DNA from: Poronia punctata
Lineage: Eukaryota > Ascomycota > Sordariomycetes > Xylariales > Xylariaceae
Length of the DNA stretch: 64,000 nucleotides
Direction of reading: 5' to 3'
Assembly (NCBI GenBank): GCA_022579005.1
Contig: MU401487.1
Location: 124,001 to 188,000, forward strand
Numbering within the stretch: the first letter of the stretch is position 1; each line of letters begins with the position of its first letter. The notes under the pieces are model-generated. The model worked only from the letters and a program-made list of their open reading frames with translations, ran no database searches and had not been told where the DNA came from. The position numbers and the translations under genes are program-made. Of this stretch, positions 11,627-24,554 are shown piece after piece.

Positions 11627-13552
11627 TCAAGACTGCGCCAATATCTCGTCGACGGTGCTATACCCAGTCGTCTTCCTACATTCACCGCATATGATGAATG
11701 TCTTAAAGTAAAGCTCCTCGAGAAAGTATTTCACCGCATGAGCAGTGCCTCGATGTGACCAGGCATTGAGTAAGCCATTCGAGAGCCGTGACTGAGTGCC
11801 GAGAGTCGAATATGAAAACGCGACTGGATGTCCATTATTCCCCGAGCATGATTCCGTGTGGTGCTCTAGTGTGGAAACGGAAAGCTGTTCTAACGACAGG
11901 ACGTTATGCATGTCCGAGAAGATGGTCCTCCAAGCGTTTGGCTTCGCCGATCGATTCTTGTGGTCCTCGTCGTCGTAGGCCACGACCAAGGCAATTTTAT
12001 GCAACGTCAGCCGTCTTAGAGAATTGGATAGAGACCGCAAGATGCTCTGTAAATTTCGCGTTGATGCGCTCATACTGGCCAGCTCCAGCTCCACGAGCCC
12101 CTGAAAATGGTGCCTAGATTGCGGAAGCATCATAGGTGGGGCTTCGGAAGGTACACCCTGTGCACAATATCCCATGTTAGCCATGATATCGAGCGACGAG
12201 AAAGTAAGATGATGGTGATCATCAATGCTACGCACCAGTCTATAGTACTGTCCGTGCCGTGTCCGGTCTCGATCCCGATCTCCGGGATACTCTTGTCCAA
12301 AAGGGTTGAGTGTGGTAGAGAGCCAATCGATGATGCCGTCTTCGGAAAGGCCTTTCTGCTTTGAACGGACCCGAAGGGCACTCAAGTTGGGTGTTTCCTG
12401 CAGGAAAGAGAAAAGCTGATGGGTCTGCCACGATTCGAAACTATCACAACGGCTAGAATAACTTCCGACTGGCGCTTGCGTGAAACCGACAGAGAGATCC
12501 AACGTCTTTAGGTTGAACAATGTCTGGTGTATGTCTCGATGGAAGAATGCCGGGATAACAAAGGCTGAACTGGACACGCCGATCGAGGCATGTCGGATAT
12601 CTACCGTGAGCGCGTCTATTCGTACCCGGCTTCGAGCCAATGCCAGTAATGTGGCTGAAAAGACGGTATCCACGTACCGATCGTCATAATCGTCGAGCTG
12701 AGCCTCGACACGTCTAAAGTCGATGCCGGTTTCCTGAAGGATAAACGACCAGCCATAACTGAGAAGCGACGAGTCCATCCCGAACCGCGCCTTTTTTCTC
12801 GGCGTGTTGTAATCCCGCAGGCCGAGCTCACGCAGGCATGGAAGATTACCGAGCGCCTCGCTGAGCATGATGGAAAGCTGACCACTGTTGATGAGGAAAT
12901 TCTGCTCGTTAGTAAAGCCGTCCAACTTGTATGGATCGACACAGTCCTTCACTACCGGTTCTGACGCGACCTCGGGTCCGGAATTGAACCGAGTCCACAA
13001 GTCTCTACCCCGGATCCTAGCATCACAGCTGTGAAAACGGTCCAGTCCGACGATCAAGGAGGTGACACAGTTCTTCAGCCGAGGACATTTCGATATATCA
13101 GTAAGAACCTTCAAGCTATGGTAGGTGATGGAAACTCGTCGTTCGGAGAAGAACTCCTCGCGAAAGGACTCGAAGAGCAAGGCCTCGATATGGCGGCAAA
13201 CGAGGCGGAGAGAGAGAGCATCTCCCACATCCAGAGATTCCCATAGCTGTAGGAATAGCTCGAGTGGCAACTGGAGCAGAAGAGAGGGGCGCCGTCGAGG
13301 TACATATACCTCCATTTGTGGAGGTCGCCGCGCTTGACAAGGCGTGTTCAACTGTAGTTGTAGTCTGGGATGACTATATGCCGTGATATAACCAGGTCCT
13401 GCTCCTACCGAACGAGGGGAATACGAGTAGTCATCGATTGAGTGACGTTGAAGGTCGCGTGAATGTGAATGTGGTGGCGCCGTGGGATTTCTTACGCCTG
13501 GCTTGCTGTGGGATATTGCTAATTGCTTAGCAAAGAGAAAAGTTTGCGCCAT
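11627..13552 (-). CDS. F-box domain protein
   Basis: A single-exon gene of 641 residues. The start is the first ATG (MAQTFLFAKQ); the open frame extends upstream only through non-ATG codons. A later ATG (MEVYVPRRRPS, about residue 80) directly before the F-box is an alternative. The F-box is at about residues 92-130 (LLQLPLELFLQLWESLDV, then LSLRLVCRHIEALLF). The rest shows leucine-rich helical segments typical of large fungal F-box proteins, with no clear WD40 or LRR signature. F-box proteins bind Skp1 and present substrates to an SCF ubiquitin ligase; the target is unknown. The first 80 residues are low-complexity and His/Ser/Arg-rich. Confidence 0.85.
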   Translation of the reverse strand: MAQTFLFAKQLAISHSKPGVRNPTAPPHSHSRDLQRHSIDDYSYSPRSVGAGPGYITAYSHPRLQLQLNTPCQARRPPQMEVYVPRRRPSLLLQLPLELFLQLWESLDVGDALSLRLVCRHIEALLFESFREEFFSERRVSITYHSLKVLTDISKCPRLKNCVTSLIVGLDRFHSCDARIRGRDLWTRFNSGPEVASEPVVKDCVDPYKLDGFTNEQNFLINSGQLSIMLSEALGNLPCLRELGLRDYNTPRKKARFGMDSSLLSYGWSFILQETGIDFRRVEAQLDDYDDRYVDTVFSATLLALARSRVRIDALTVDIRHASIGVSSSAFVIPAFFHRDIHQTLFNLKTLDLSVGFTQAPVGSYSSRCDSFESWQTHQLFSFLQETPNLSALRVRSKQKGLSEDGIIDWLSTTLNPFGQEYPGDRDRDRTRHGQYYRLVRSIDDHHHLTFSSLDIMANMGYCAQGVPSEAPPMMLPQSRHHFQGLVELELASMSASTRNLQSILRSLSNSLRRLTLHKIALVVAYDDEDHKNRSAKPNAWRTIFSDMHNVLSLEQLSVSTLEHHTESCSGNNGHPVAFSYSTLGTQSRLSNGLLNAWSHRGTAHAVKYFLEELYFKTFIICGECRKTTGYSTVDEILAQS

Positions 13553-16271
13553 AGCTGCTGCGCGCGCTTCAGAAAGCAAGGGCAAAACAAGACCCAAAAA
13601 CGATGATAGGTAACGTTCCCCAGCTCAAACAAGTCTCAAGTCTCGAGTCCCAGCTCCATGTCCATGGTACCTCTCATTAAAACTGATACACAAACGAAAC
13701 AGGCACCAACCACGAGACGTCCTTCGCTCTGGGTGAACAAACCGTTCGTTTTGAGATGTTGATGATTGATGGGTCACTACTATAAAAGACATGGAGAGGA
13801 GCGAGGAGGATATAGGATATGATCTGTACCAAAGGAATGACACGGCAGGATATGGACGACACGTTAGGTCGCAATAAGGCCGGCGAGGGCCAGCGAGGCC
13901 AGCCTACCGAGGCAGCTCTTAAGGCGGACCTTTTGCTCTGGAATCATCGCGTCCCGGTCTCTCGGGTAGTTACCTTAATTTTCCTCTCTTTCCCCCTCTT
14001 TCCAACTCCCATTCCCCTTCCCCTTCCCCGGTCCCAAATGAGACGGTGGAATTGCGGTCGAGTCGACATACTTTTGACCCTACATGTTACTCAATCACTC
14101 TAGCGCTCCCACTTTGTTTTCCCCATGTTGGGTCAGCAAGGGCCAGATGGGACAGAAAAGGCTCACGTGAATGGCCGCGAATATTGCCTGTTGGTTTCTC
14201 GATAGCACATAGGTGGTCGTCAAAACGGTCACGACAAGCTGACGATGCATGTGGTGCATACTATCGCCCGTCGCCCCAGCATCGCAACCACCTATGAACG
14301 AAAAGTCGACCTGTATCTCGGCAGCCAACAGTGAAATACACATTCGTGATTTGCTACGTGGGTGATCCAATTGAGGCCATCCAAAGGCGGCCGTCCAATG
14401 GTGGGTGTCACTGCAGCCTATCTCAAGGTTAAGGTAGGTAGATGAAATAAATACGTGCTCATGGCCATGGGCAAGTAAAGTAAGTAAACCTTTGCCCGCA
14501 TCGAACCAACAGTTGGGTATCTGCTGCTTTTTTCTTCGCTGGGCATACTTGTCTGTTTCTTTGTCTTATTGTGAGTGTCGTGACAGTAAGACGGTCGATG
14601 AGACGAAACGGACGGTCGATGCCAGCAGACTGAATTAACCTTGATTCTTTTGGGTCTCGAGGCCATAACCTGGCAATAGTGACAACTAAGATTTTTGCCG
14701 ACGGGGCGCAGGATTAGCCTCCAACACCAACACCAATAACCTCATTTTATTTGGGCCTCCGGTGAGACGGCCATTTCCATTTGAAGCATTTGGTGTAGGA
14801 CAGGCGATGCGCTCGCGAGTCGGTCAAGGCCATATATCGGCCCACCGCCTGTTGTGAATAGTAGGTCTAGATAAAACTAACCTAGTAGACTTGGCGTAAG
14901 GCATAAAGAGGACCAGGGAATGACAAACTAATAAATAAACAGACAAACAAACAAACAGACGAGCTTTTCGCTTGTTGTTTCCATCTCCAAGTCAATACGT
15001 GTACGTGTAAAAGTTCATAACCTAATCCACTATGTACTTGTAAGGGCCTGTAAAGGTAGTACGTACCTCTATGGAATTTCTAAAACCCCTCTAACAAGCT
15101 GCCGAGAATCTGCCGGTATTTACAGTCCAATGACGTCATACATACCATACTGTCAGAGCCGACACATTGGAACTTAGTTGCACACATGAGATACATAACT
15201 TACCTAGGTTACCTAGGGTGCAGTGCTAGGTTATCCCTTGTGCCTGACGTATGTACGTGTACTCATATATCTCGTCAGATACGTGCAGACACATTTCAAG
15301 AGGAGTGAAACTTTATACTCCATCAGGGTCCTGATCTTGTTAGACCCTGTACCAACTCGTATTTGCAGTATCTTATAATGTTCCCGGAAATTTTGACTAT
15401 TGCTTGCGACAAAAGACCAATCCCTCCCTCTTGTTGGTCTCTGATCAATGGACAACGAGACCGCACAAGCTTTTCTCCTGCATTAAGCAGTACTATCGTC
15501 CCTTGGAACCACTGCCGTCGGATGAGTGCGTCATCTGGCGCACATATGCAGTTACTACTCTTGGCTGACGCCTGGTGTTATACAGATCGTACGGCCTGCT
15601 GCTAGCCAAGCACAGTGACCAAGATACGAGTATACGCACGTACAAGACTAGGTAGATAACACATAAAGAGCCGCAGTAAACATTGGTAGGGCAGATTTCC
15701 CCCAAGTAACTAAGTAATTATAACGTACACATATAATAATCTATTACGATGCATACGTCTTTTGTCCCTCTGTAACCTCAATGCATTCCATCAAACATCC
15801 AGTCCCTCCAGATCATTCTTTATTGACCCTTGATTTCTCTGCAAAACAAAACTTCGACCTATTATCTAGCTCGGCAGGCCGTGGGCCCAGAGCTCGTGAG
15901 CCCTTAACCGCTGGCAAGGGTAACGAATGTATTGTATCGTTCTTCAGCGCGCTGCACCTCGTCAGGTTTGTAAAAATCAAGAAAACCTAGAGCACAGTAA
16001 TAGTTCCTAGAATGAATAATGTTGACCATTGTAGTGTCCGACAATGGCCTTACAGTCTAAATGAGTGCCTCCAACCGTCCGATCTATGTTAGGAACCATG
16101 ATATATACCGTAGTTAATGTATACATCAGCATAAGCCATAATGCTCACTCAAAAAATGCCACGCTAGTCCTTTTACCAGTATTCCTACCACAGTACGCCG
16201 ACAAGAAAAAATTATGGTGAAAACCGGCAAGGGAGTCGTTATCTCATGCCTATTAATGTCTGGAAAGGGAC
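13553..16271. other. Intergenic, 2.7 kb
   Basis: No gene is recognised. The proximal 300-500 bp should be the upstream region of the F-box gene, including a C/T-rich stretch near 13980-14035. Remaining open frames are short and without family signatures. The right end forms the 3' flank of the CXC gene. Confidence 0.55.
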
Positions 16272-18103
16272 TCAAGCCACCGATCCCGAGTACAGATCTT
16301 GCCTCTGCTGATGATGCTGCTGCTGTTGTTGCTGCTGCTGATGGTGGTGATGTTGCTGCTGCTGTTGTTGCTGCTGCTGATGATGGTGATGTTGCTGCTG
16401 CTGATGGTGGTGATGTTGCTGCTGGTGATATGAGTGGTGTTGCTGTTGCTGTTCATGCTGCTGTTGTTGCTGATGATGGTATGGCAGCGTGGCGGGCGTG
16501 GCGGGCGGGGCGGGCGGGGCGGGCGTACATCCTGAGCAGACGCGAGCCTGGCTACAGCGGTTGTGCTTGGGGCAGTGCCATTCGCCCGTTGGACGACAAA
16601 CGTGACACTCGGTGCAATGAGTTACCAGATTAGTCTGCCGCCACTGGCCCTTGCAGAAACAGTAACGAAAGCCGTGGAAATCTTGGGCCATTCCATGACC
16701 TGGATTGACGTGTCCTAGCGCACCGCGAAGGAGTTCGAATTCGAGCCGCTCTTTATCTTCCCTTGCCTTTTTCGCCCTGCTATTGCGTGCCTTTTTCCAC
16801 TTCTCTTCCCAACGTTGGAACGCTTCGGTATCTTTGCTAAGGTGTGTCCACGATTCGTCGTCGGATAGCAGCATGTCGATCATCAAGTCCACGTCGAGCT
16901 CTTCAATATTGGGCTGGTTTCTCAGCCAGTTCGCAAAACAAGGATTGGGCCCACACGAGTTTGGGAACATCACGAGCGGTCCGAAGAAGGTGGTGAGGTC
17001 AGAGAAGGGGTTCCCACACATCATGGCACATGAGCAACCTTGATTACAGCCAAGCCCATTTTTACTGCATTCACAACCGTCCTCGCATACCATCTTTTTC
17101 CCCCGCCCCTTTGTACAGGGGCAATATGCCTCTCCTAGGCTTGAATGGCCGTTTGACGGTGTGGGTATCGATGTTACTGGCGGCTTCAGCGGTTCCGGGT
17201 TCGGGTATACCTTTAAAAGATGACAGTACACATTAGCTCACTGGTTCTATCTAGGGAACCAAGGTCCAAGGTGGTGAAGAGCGGAAATCAGATTCATACC
17301 TCTGAGGACTCATCTGCGGGCTCTCCTTGAGCGTCCTCGTCATCATTCTCTGCCGATTCCTCGGACGCGTGCCGGGACACTTCATGCGACTGGGGCGACG
17401 GCAGTGGTGCTGGGCTGTAATTTGTAGCCACTGTGGGATCTGGATACGATGGCGAGGCGTTATGATATTGCCCACTCTGAGTCGGTGTGTGAGTGGCATA
17501 TGAATCGCCGTAAGAGAGATTACTATGATGTGGCGGGTTCTGCAGCGCAGCCATTGCAACTTCGTGCCTCTGTGATGCCGACTGGCTGTATGACGCGGTT
17601 GTCTGGTGAGTCGCAGACACGGGCGTATACGTCAACCTCGTCGCGGCTTGGGCATTGTGAGAATGCGTCTGGGCGTAACCGCCAGTTTGTACGCTGCCGA
17701 TCCCGGCAGCCGCATAATGTGCAGCATGAGGTGACAGCTGAGGACTCGTCTGGGCATTGTTATACTGAGCGGCATAGGGGTTTGCTTGGTGCTGCGAGCT
17801 ATAAGGGGTGGCTGCGTAAGCTGTGGTCGAGGGGTTACTCTGGTAACCGGTATTTGCGTAGCCGTTATGCTGCGTCGTCAACGAACCGGCCGGGTAAGGA
17901 TAGGCGAGAGTATGATGGTGGGCGGAGGACGCCGGAGTCGGCTGCGTCGAAGTGTATGCTGCATTGTAGCCAGCAGTCGCTGCGTTCTGTGAATACATGG
18001 CAAGATTCACCTGTCTCAGGGCGGGAGCGTTGGTCTGTGGAATCACGTTGCTCGACTCTCTCGAAGTATCCGATCGCTGTCGTTTGGCTGGCTGAAACGA
18101 CAT
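16272..18103 (-). CDS. CXC-type (tesmin/TSO1-like) cysteine-rich protein with poly-Gln/His tail
   Basis: Two exons, 18103-17300 and 17210-16272, join in phase (DESSE-VYPNPEP) to give 580 residues. The start is the first ATG, MSFQPAKRQRSD, with a short basic segment that could be a nuclear signal. Residues 1-270 are low-complexity, rich in Tyr, Ala, Gln, Ser and Thr. Around residue 300 is a Cys cluster with the CXC spacing: CPCTKGRGKKMVCEDGCEC followed by CNQGCSCAMMCGN. A second Cys/His group follows (CFCKGQW, CTECHVC, HCPKHNRC, CSGC). Between them is a charged Lys/Arg/Glu helix. The C-terminus is alternating poly-Gln and poly-His. CXC domains in related proteins bind DNA, so a nuclear regulatory role is likely. 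The exact family is not certain. Confidence 0.72.
16310..16480 (-). repeat. Trinucleotide repeat encoding poly-Gln/poly-His
   Basis: Interrupted CAG/CAA and CAC/CAT codons on the minus strand encode blocks of Gln and His at the end of the CXC protein. The antisense strand is open in an Ala/Asp-rich frame, which I treat as a shadow. Confidence 0.85.
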
Positions 18104-21100
18104 GGCAATTGTGCGATCGATCACACAAGCCTCTAAATCCGGTCACACCTCTACCTTTATAAAATCACTTTGGGAGCGTTGGGACACCGTCTTGTTAGGA
18201 CTAGGCCGACGGTTGTGGGAAGTTTGTACTGGGTGCCGTCCTTAGGACCTCTCCATCCGCAGTAAAGACGACGGATCCTCTCATTCGCTCTCGATATGCA
18301 ATTGCCCAGTCTATCACAAAAATTATCAAAAATTTGCGTGATAACTCGATGTTGATTCTGCTGTCTACCAAGAGTCGGTAGAGCGGTGCCGGAAATTATT
18401 TTTTGTTCCAGTTCCTCGAGTTCCGCGTCAGTTATTATGAGAGGGAAAAAAAATTGTGGCGTTTCCCTCAAGGGCCCCGCGCTAAGAAAAAAGGCAACGG
18501 TTGATCCAGGTGCCAGTATGAAGCAGGCTCAGTGCAGACCCAGTGGCATGCAGTTACTAGGTATTGCCCCTTCTGACCTACCGGAATGGGCAACCTGCAC
18601 CAGTGGGAATCCCCACTACAATAGGTCAACAGGTACTTGTCGTCGCCGTGGCTGGGGGTGGTGAGCGGACCGATAGTGGACAAACGGACAGGGACAGGCA
18701 GGCTGTGGAGATTTCTGCCCTGTCAGATCTTGGTGGCCCGCTATTGGCCGATTGGGTGCAGGAGCACCCCTGAGGAAGGAGGCCTTTCAGGTGATCTCCG
18801 GGGGGGGCCTAGTACGGCCCTAGTACGGCTGTCTGCGCTATCTACTGCAATGTATGAACGCCCAGAGGCAACTACCGTCCCCTAGGACGCTTTCTATTGT
18901 AGTCTAGTGCCAATGAAGAATACCTAGGCAAAGGTGGGCACCATGGCCCTTGCTCCGGGAAAAAGGGGTTACATTTGTGTCCTATCTGGTCTAGATTACC
19001 TAGCTGTTACTTGACAAGTTGAGGTAGCATCAAGGATATTTAAAACTGGACAAAATGTTTCTAGATTTAATCTTGGTAGGAACAGGAACGCAAATCCGCT
19101 TGCAATCTACGATGCATTCTAGATTGTCTGGCTAACGCTCAAAATCAATTATATGTCCCTTCACCTTTTGGTGCCTTGTTCGATTATGTAGGGTACATGG
19201 GTATCTACTTCATGGCTCAAGACCGACAATAGCCACGTATAAACCATTCAACATATGAATCTGACCGACTTTTGATTCTCCCAAACTCGCCATCTAGCCT
19301 ATGGGTCTTGGTCTATCATAATTGCGTCCGACAGCAGGACTTTGTTTGACCCGATTGGCCGGTATAGACGGGTCAAGCCACAACCCTGCCAGTGCCATAA
19401 TTGGAACACGTTTTCTCTTGCTCGTATAATTCTGAGGGGGTGTGTGGAATGACAACTAACAATAGGTGAGTCAATATTCAAGACCAGGAAGGGGCGAGCT
19501 TCCGCTTTCCTTGGCCGCCTTTACCTGGGCTTGATAAGGTTACGTGTATGTCCCAGGGGGCTTCTAGCTTAGGACCGTTACCAACAGAAAGGCTTGCGTG
19601 TAACTCGACCGACGAGGCCAGGGCGGTTTGATGAGATATTCTTGCCCATGCACTTGACGCTAGTCCGACGGACAATTAGACCTCTGTTGCGAGTATTCTA
19701 CCATGACCCCCAAGGATGGCTACATCTTGACGACATGTGCTTTCCCTTCTCTCTTCCCCGGTGCTTTTCTTTTCCCTTTCTTTTTCTCGGTTCCGGGCCA
19801 GAGCGCGGCCGTATCACCGGTCTAACCTAGTGGGCTGACCACAAGCCTCGATCAAAACCTACCATATTACCAGGTAAGAATATTCTTCCGGTCAAAAACA
19901 ACTGCCGGGACCTTTGGCGCTACGGGTACTACAGAAAGCATTTAAAAGGCCTGGATAGTGTACCTTGAGGCTTGCAAAGCTGACTGACTAATCAAGCCAG
20001 GAAGTGAATGTTACATGTACAACTATCTGAATGAGGCTTGGACTGAAGCATACTATGAACTAAATTATAGACTTCCTAAAATCTAATCTCCACACTAATA
20101 ACAATAGAGGACGTGGTGTCTTTATTGCCATTGATCTAGACTCGATAGCGGGCGGGAAGAGAGGCCGTAGTTTTGCGCTAACAAGAAACTTGTTAGTCGT
20201 GATATGGCGGAGATTTGGTAACTATGTATTACATAATAGGTATCTGCCGATTTAACAACACTCGACTACCTACGAGTAGTTCCTCAATTTTTAACTACAG
20301 AATCTGGTAATGAAATTTGTACGGTATGTGGCAATTAAGAGTACACTTATCACCGGTTCCTACCTCTGACACAAGTATGTCTCTTGAAAGTTTCGTCCAA
20401 AGCTAGCGTTGAAAGATGCGATCTAGGAACAACAATAGACCCCTTGATCTATCTAAGGAACCTGGAATATCTTGTCATGTTGTCATTATTACCGAATATA
20501 ATGCATGCTTCCGACATTTTGGGTTTAGAGTAGGTGAGGGTCCGGGGTTTCCGGGTTTTCCCACTAGCGGATTAGGCACACTTTACCTTTTTTTTTTTTC
20601 CGGCCGGGATTCCTTGATCTTCATGTTCGTTCGGCCGATAGAAACATGGTGGTTTCCGGGTGTCCAGGCTACTCTTCCCCCCCCTCACTTTTCCACGTGT
20701 ATATATCTGATTTCTGATCCGGGTTTCGCGGAATGGGGTCAAATCCATGATTGATTTTTCAAAAATTCACAAGCAGACTAGATAATTATGAGTCACAACC
20801 CCGTTCAAAAACCGTGTTATAACCTAGTTTAGTTTTCTATCTCTCATATGACCGACCGACCGACCGACCCCTTTAAATCAAATCAAACATCCTGGTTTTC
20901 AAGTCTAGTCTTACCTACTCGTAATTAGAGCAGGGGGGATTCTCAAGGTCGACAGGCCGGAATGGGATCTCCGGCTAGTCCTATTGTCTCCCACCCACTA
21001 TAGAATATAGCGATCGGTTTCTAGTTCGGCACCGGGTTTTCGTGGGGCACCATATCGTACATCTCGCATCGTAGATCTGCTGAATTTGTTGTTGTACTCG

Positions 21101-22607
21101 TAGTTGTTATATTTCACATGTAAACGCCAGGGGGGTGACTACATATACCCACCTACGTACAAGTAGTCAGCCAGGCCACCCACCGAAACCTCCCTTGGGG
21201 TATACGCTGGCTAGGCCCTACCTATATACAGATGCCCATCTAGCAAATCTAGGTAGGTTGGCTTTTTTTTCGTTATATTTTTCAATTCTCATATAATATT
21301 TTGTAAAATAATTTAAACTAGACTTTAATTAATAAGAGCGCCAAGTCCTCCCTTCCTACAATCCCTCCTCCTCCATCTGAGGGTAGCAATTAACCTAGCT
21401 TTTATCGACATGCCTGTTAATAGGGGTGTTCATGACCTCCTTCTGTCCGTAGTTCTCTGCCTTCCGGGGGTGCCGGGCGGGGTTGTCCCCCGGGTTGTCC
21501 CTGGTAGTAAGAAGAGTGAAACAAAGTAAAAAAGACCGGTAGGTAGTCCCTGTATGTATCACCCCCCTGTTCCTTTCCTCCCCCTAACTCCTAACTTCGT
21601 TGTAACATGTTCATGCAAGGCAGGTGCTGTTTTGACGTAACCCCCCTTTCTGTGTTGGATTTCCCAAGGGTTATTCCCTCTGAGGGCTCATTCTTGGGCA
21701 TCAGAATATTTATTTTCACCGGAGGGTCAAGGTATCCGTCCTATTCGAATATGATGTATCCTAGTATTGACAAAGACTATTGTACCCTCCTAGGGGCACT
21801 AGTACAGCTTGGCTATATCTGTCTCTTTACCACTGCTAAGTTGTGGTCGAAAGTACTATCCGGCTATTATGTACCTCCCGGGCCTCATAATAGCCTTCGC
21901 ATTCTGAGCTCTTCCGGGCTCCTGCTTTTTTAAAGTACTCGCTTCAATCAGGGGTATCTCCCCAACAACGCTCTCGCTAAAATATCAGGAACTTGTGTCG
22001 AAGGCCTCTCGCCATGTCAGGTCTCCCCTACCAAGGCTCTCGCTGTAGTCCCCCGAAATGTTCAGCTCTGTTCTAATCCAGATACCAAATATCCCAGGCT
22101 CTCCAAGCGCCCTTTTCACAACCACGATATACCATTTATGTAATCGAGCCCTATGTTGCATGGAACCTCTCTCCAAGCTAGGCATAAAGCTTTCAACCAT
22201 ACAAAGTTGACGTCGGGTTTGAGTGGCATGCAGCTTTGATGAGTAGCGATGGCCGGTAGTCGTATGTTCGCACTTGGTCGTCCGGTCGGTGGGGTGGGTT
22301 CACACTTGGATAGCGCGACACCGGTGCCCAAACCGGACCATGCCCCTCTGGACAAAGCAACGGGCGGCAGTATGGCTCCCATGCTAGATTCCTCTGATAG
22401 AAAAGCAACGCCAATCTAATGGCCCCGGGCGAGCGGTATTGTTGCAAGGGTAGAAAATGTGACCATTTCTCCCAACCCCCCCGCATGTGCTTTCGATGAC
22501 TGGTAATGTTGACTTGCTAGTTGTCCGAATCGGGCCACGGCTTTGGTCACCCCTTCTGTGTGGCGCTTTCCGCAATTTTATCATCCTCTCCGCAAGTGCG
22601 CATACTA
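18104..22607. other. Large gene-free region, 4.5 kb
   Basis: No convincing gene. It contains a (GACC)n run at about 20850-20869, direct copies of CCTAGTACGG near 18808-18831, and T- and C-rich tracts. Open frames up to about 110 codons (for example 20416-20754 and 21607-21933, both plus) have no domain, poor codon character and no plausible splice partners. It could be degenerate repeat DNA. Confidence 0.5.
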
Positions 22608-23769
22608 TCAAGTAGGTTTACCCGGTGGCGGCATGTAGTTGTTGAAATCAAATCCTCCCGGGGGACCTGGCGGATACTGGCCTGGTTGCTGCTGGTATGG
22701 ATGTAGCGTCGGTAGACCTTGCGAAGTGACGTATTCCACACATGAGAGTAACCTCGCATTTTCCTGTTTGAGGGCCTCGTTCTCCCGTTTCGCGGCCTCT
22801 AATTCGGCCTGCAGCCCAAGCTTCTCCTTCTTCTCCAGTTTGAGTTCCTCCTCCAGGTCGGAAACATATGCTAAGTAAGCGTTAGCTTGTGGTCTCATTC
22901 CAGACTCGATAGTATATCTTACCTTTGCGTCTATTTCGAAATGCACGGGCCGACACCTTATTTCGAAGCTGGCGGCGTTCCTTGACCGTCATCCTCTTAC
23001 CGTCCTCACCGCGAAGCCGGCGTTCATCCTCATCCATTTCCCTATCCGTCTTCTTGTGTGGAGGGATTCTGGTCGCCGGCTCTTCGGACTCTGATGTCCT
23101 GCCTTGCGCCCTCTGTGAGACTAGTAGCTGGCTGATTGTCTCTTGTGTAACCGCGGCCTCGCTTGCAGGGCTGTGTAGCAGGTACATCGGCTGTTGTGGG
23201 CTTGACACCGAGCCTTGTGGACCAGAGACCAGCTGCTGCTGGACTTGCCGAGATGGGGAGAACTGAAGGCGCTGGGAGCTTTCGGCCCGTTCCCTAGCCA
23301 TCTGGGCGTGTATGCCGGGATACAACCGACCCACGGCGCTGCTATGGCTCGAGGATGTGAGCGGCCGCTGGTCCATCGATGGTGTATCCATTGTGGACGG
23401 CTGATAATCCCCGATGCTGCCGTCCACGTCCACATCTCCCTCTCCCTCGTCGAATTCGTCTATGTTCGAGAAATCCAACATATAGTCGAAAGACTCGGGT
23501 TCAGGGTCGATGTTACCCTCATTGAGCGCGATGGTACTGAGTAGAGCACCCGGTACAAGAGGGGTCTGCTGCTTATACAGATCGTACTGGTGACTAGGCA
23601 TAGACCCCTGCTCGTTCATTGCCATCGTCTCGGGAATTGTCGGCATCTCCGGCTGCGGGCAGACCTGAGGAGTCTGCTTCTCTGGTCGTACGGGTGTCAG
23701 AGACAAGCCGGGCACTGGCCAATCGTCCAGGTCGAAGAACGACATATCCTCGCTATCCTGTTGATCCAT
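22608..23769 (-). CDS. bZIP transcription factor, MeaB-like
   Basis: Exons 23769-22923 and 22870-22608 give 369 residues. The intron falls exactly between basic region and zipper and joins RRK-AYVSDLEEELK in phase. The basic region, at about residues 262-282, is KERRQLRNKVSARAFRNRRK, preceded by PPHKKTDREMDEDERR. The sequence NKVSARAFR is what I recall from the MeaB group of fungal bZIPs, linked to nitrogen metabolite repression; this assignment is from memory of the family. The zipper runs through LEEELKLEKKEKLGLQAELE. N-terminal residues are acidic and include YDLY and FDYMLDFSNIDEFDE, possible activation segments. The C-terminus is Pro/Gly/Gln-rich. Confidence 0.85.
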
Positions 23770-24516
23770 TGTCGATAATTGTTTCTTTTAATGGTAAATA
23801 GGGCGAAGAGGTAATCGTCAACTGATGGAAAATAATGTTATCGATAGACAAGGCTGTTGTGTGAAGTACGTTGGCTGTGAAAAGATGTATGGACCACCAA
23901 TATTGAAAGAGAGAGGAAGAGAGGGAGGTGGGGGGGGCTAACCGATATTATACCTCCAGTTTGGCCTGCCTGGATAAGTACAGGTCGGGGGACGCGTCAG
24001 CTGCTCGGGTGCCCATAGAGTTGTGTACAAGGGTGTGGGAACCGGGGTTAAGGTTTCCGTGTTGGGGCAGAACTGGGGGTATCCGCTCCAAACTTTGGTA
24101 CCTATTACTCTTTACGGCATATAAGCGATTTTCCTACGAGTACCGTGTAGATAGCACCTCCCCTCGAGACTGGAGACTAGATCAGGCTCTGCAGCTATCC
24201 TTGACATTTTGGTTTTGGCAGTTATTGAATTCAAAGTGCCTTTCACATAACACTTGACATCATACACGCTGTAAGAGAGCAATAACACCGTGTGACCAAG
24301 ACCAACGTAGAATAAAGTAAGGTCTTGGGTTTGAAGATAATATACCTCTATACTGAGTACATGATAGGACAGTGCGAACTCCACAACAATATGGCATAAA
24401 ATCCGCATCCACTTGCATACCCACCTCCCCCCATCTTTAGGTCCCTATCTAGCAGTATGTCCCCAGTTAACCATAGGAATAATACATTAGTCACTGTTAC
24501 CATGACGTTAAAAACT

Positions 24517-24552
<36 letters not shown>
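24517..24552. repeat. (ATCA)9 microsatellite
   Basis: Nine perfect tetranucleotide units in intergenic DNA. Confidence 0.95.

Positions 24553-24554
<2 letters not shown>

Noticed and set aside
16214..16633. Plus-strand Ala/Asp/Val-rich open frame
   Set aside because: It is the antisense shadow of the poly-Gln/His repeat in the CXC gene.
18157..18471. Minus-strand open frame of 104 codons with a helical, somewhat protein-like sequence
   Set aside because: It has no ATG start, no recognised domain and no clear splice partner; kept only as a possible gene relic.
20416..21933. Two plus-strand open frames of about 110 codons that might be small secreted proteins
   Set aside because: No signal peptide, no domain, repetitive T/C-rich composition and no supporting promoter or splice signals.
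24517..24552. Regular short repeats considered as a CRISPR-like array
   Set aside because: They are simple tetranucleotide and hexanucleotide microsatellites without spacers, in a eukaryotic genome.
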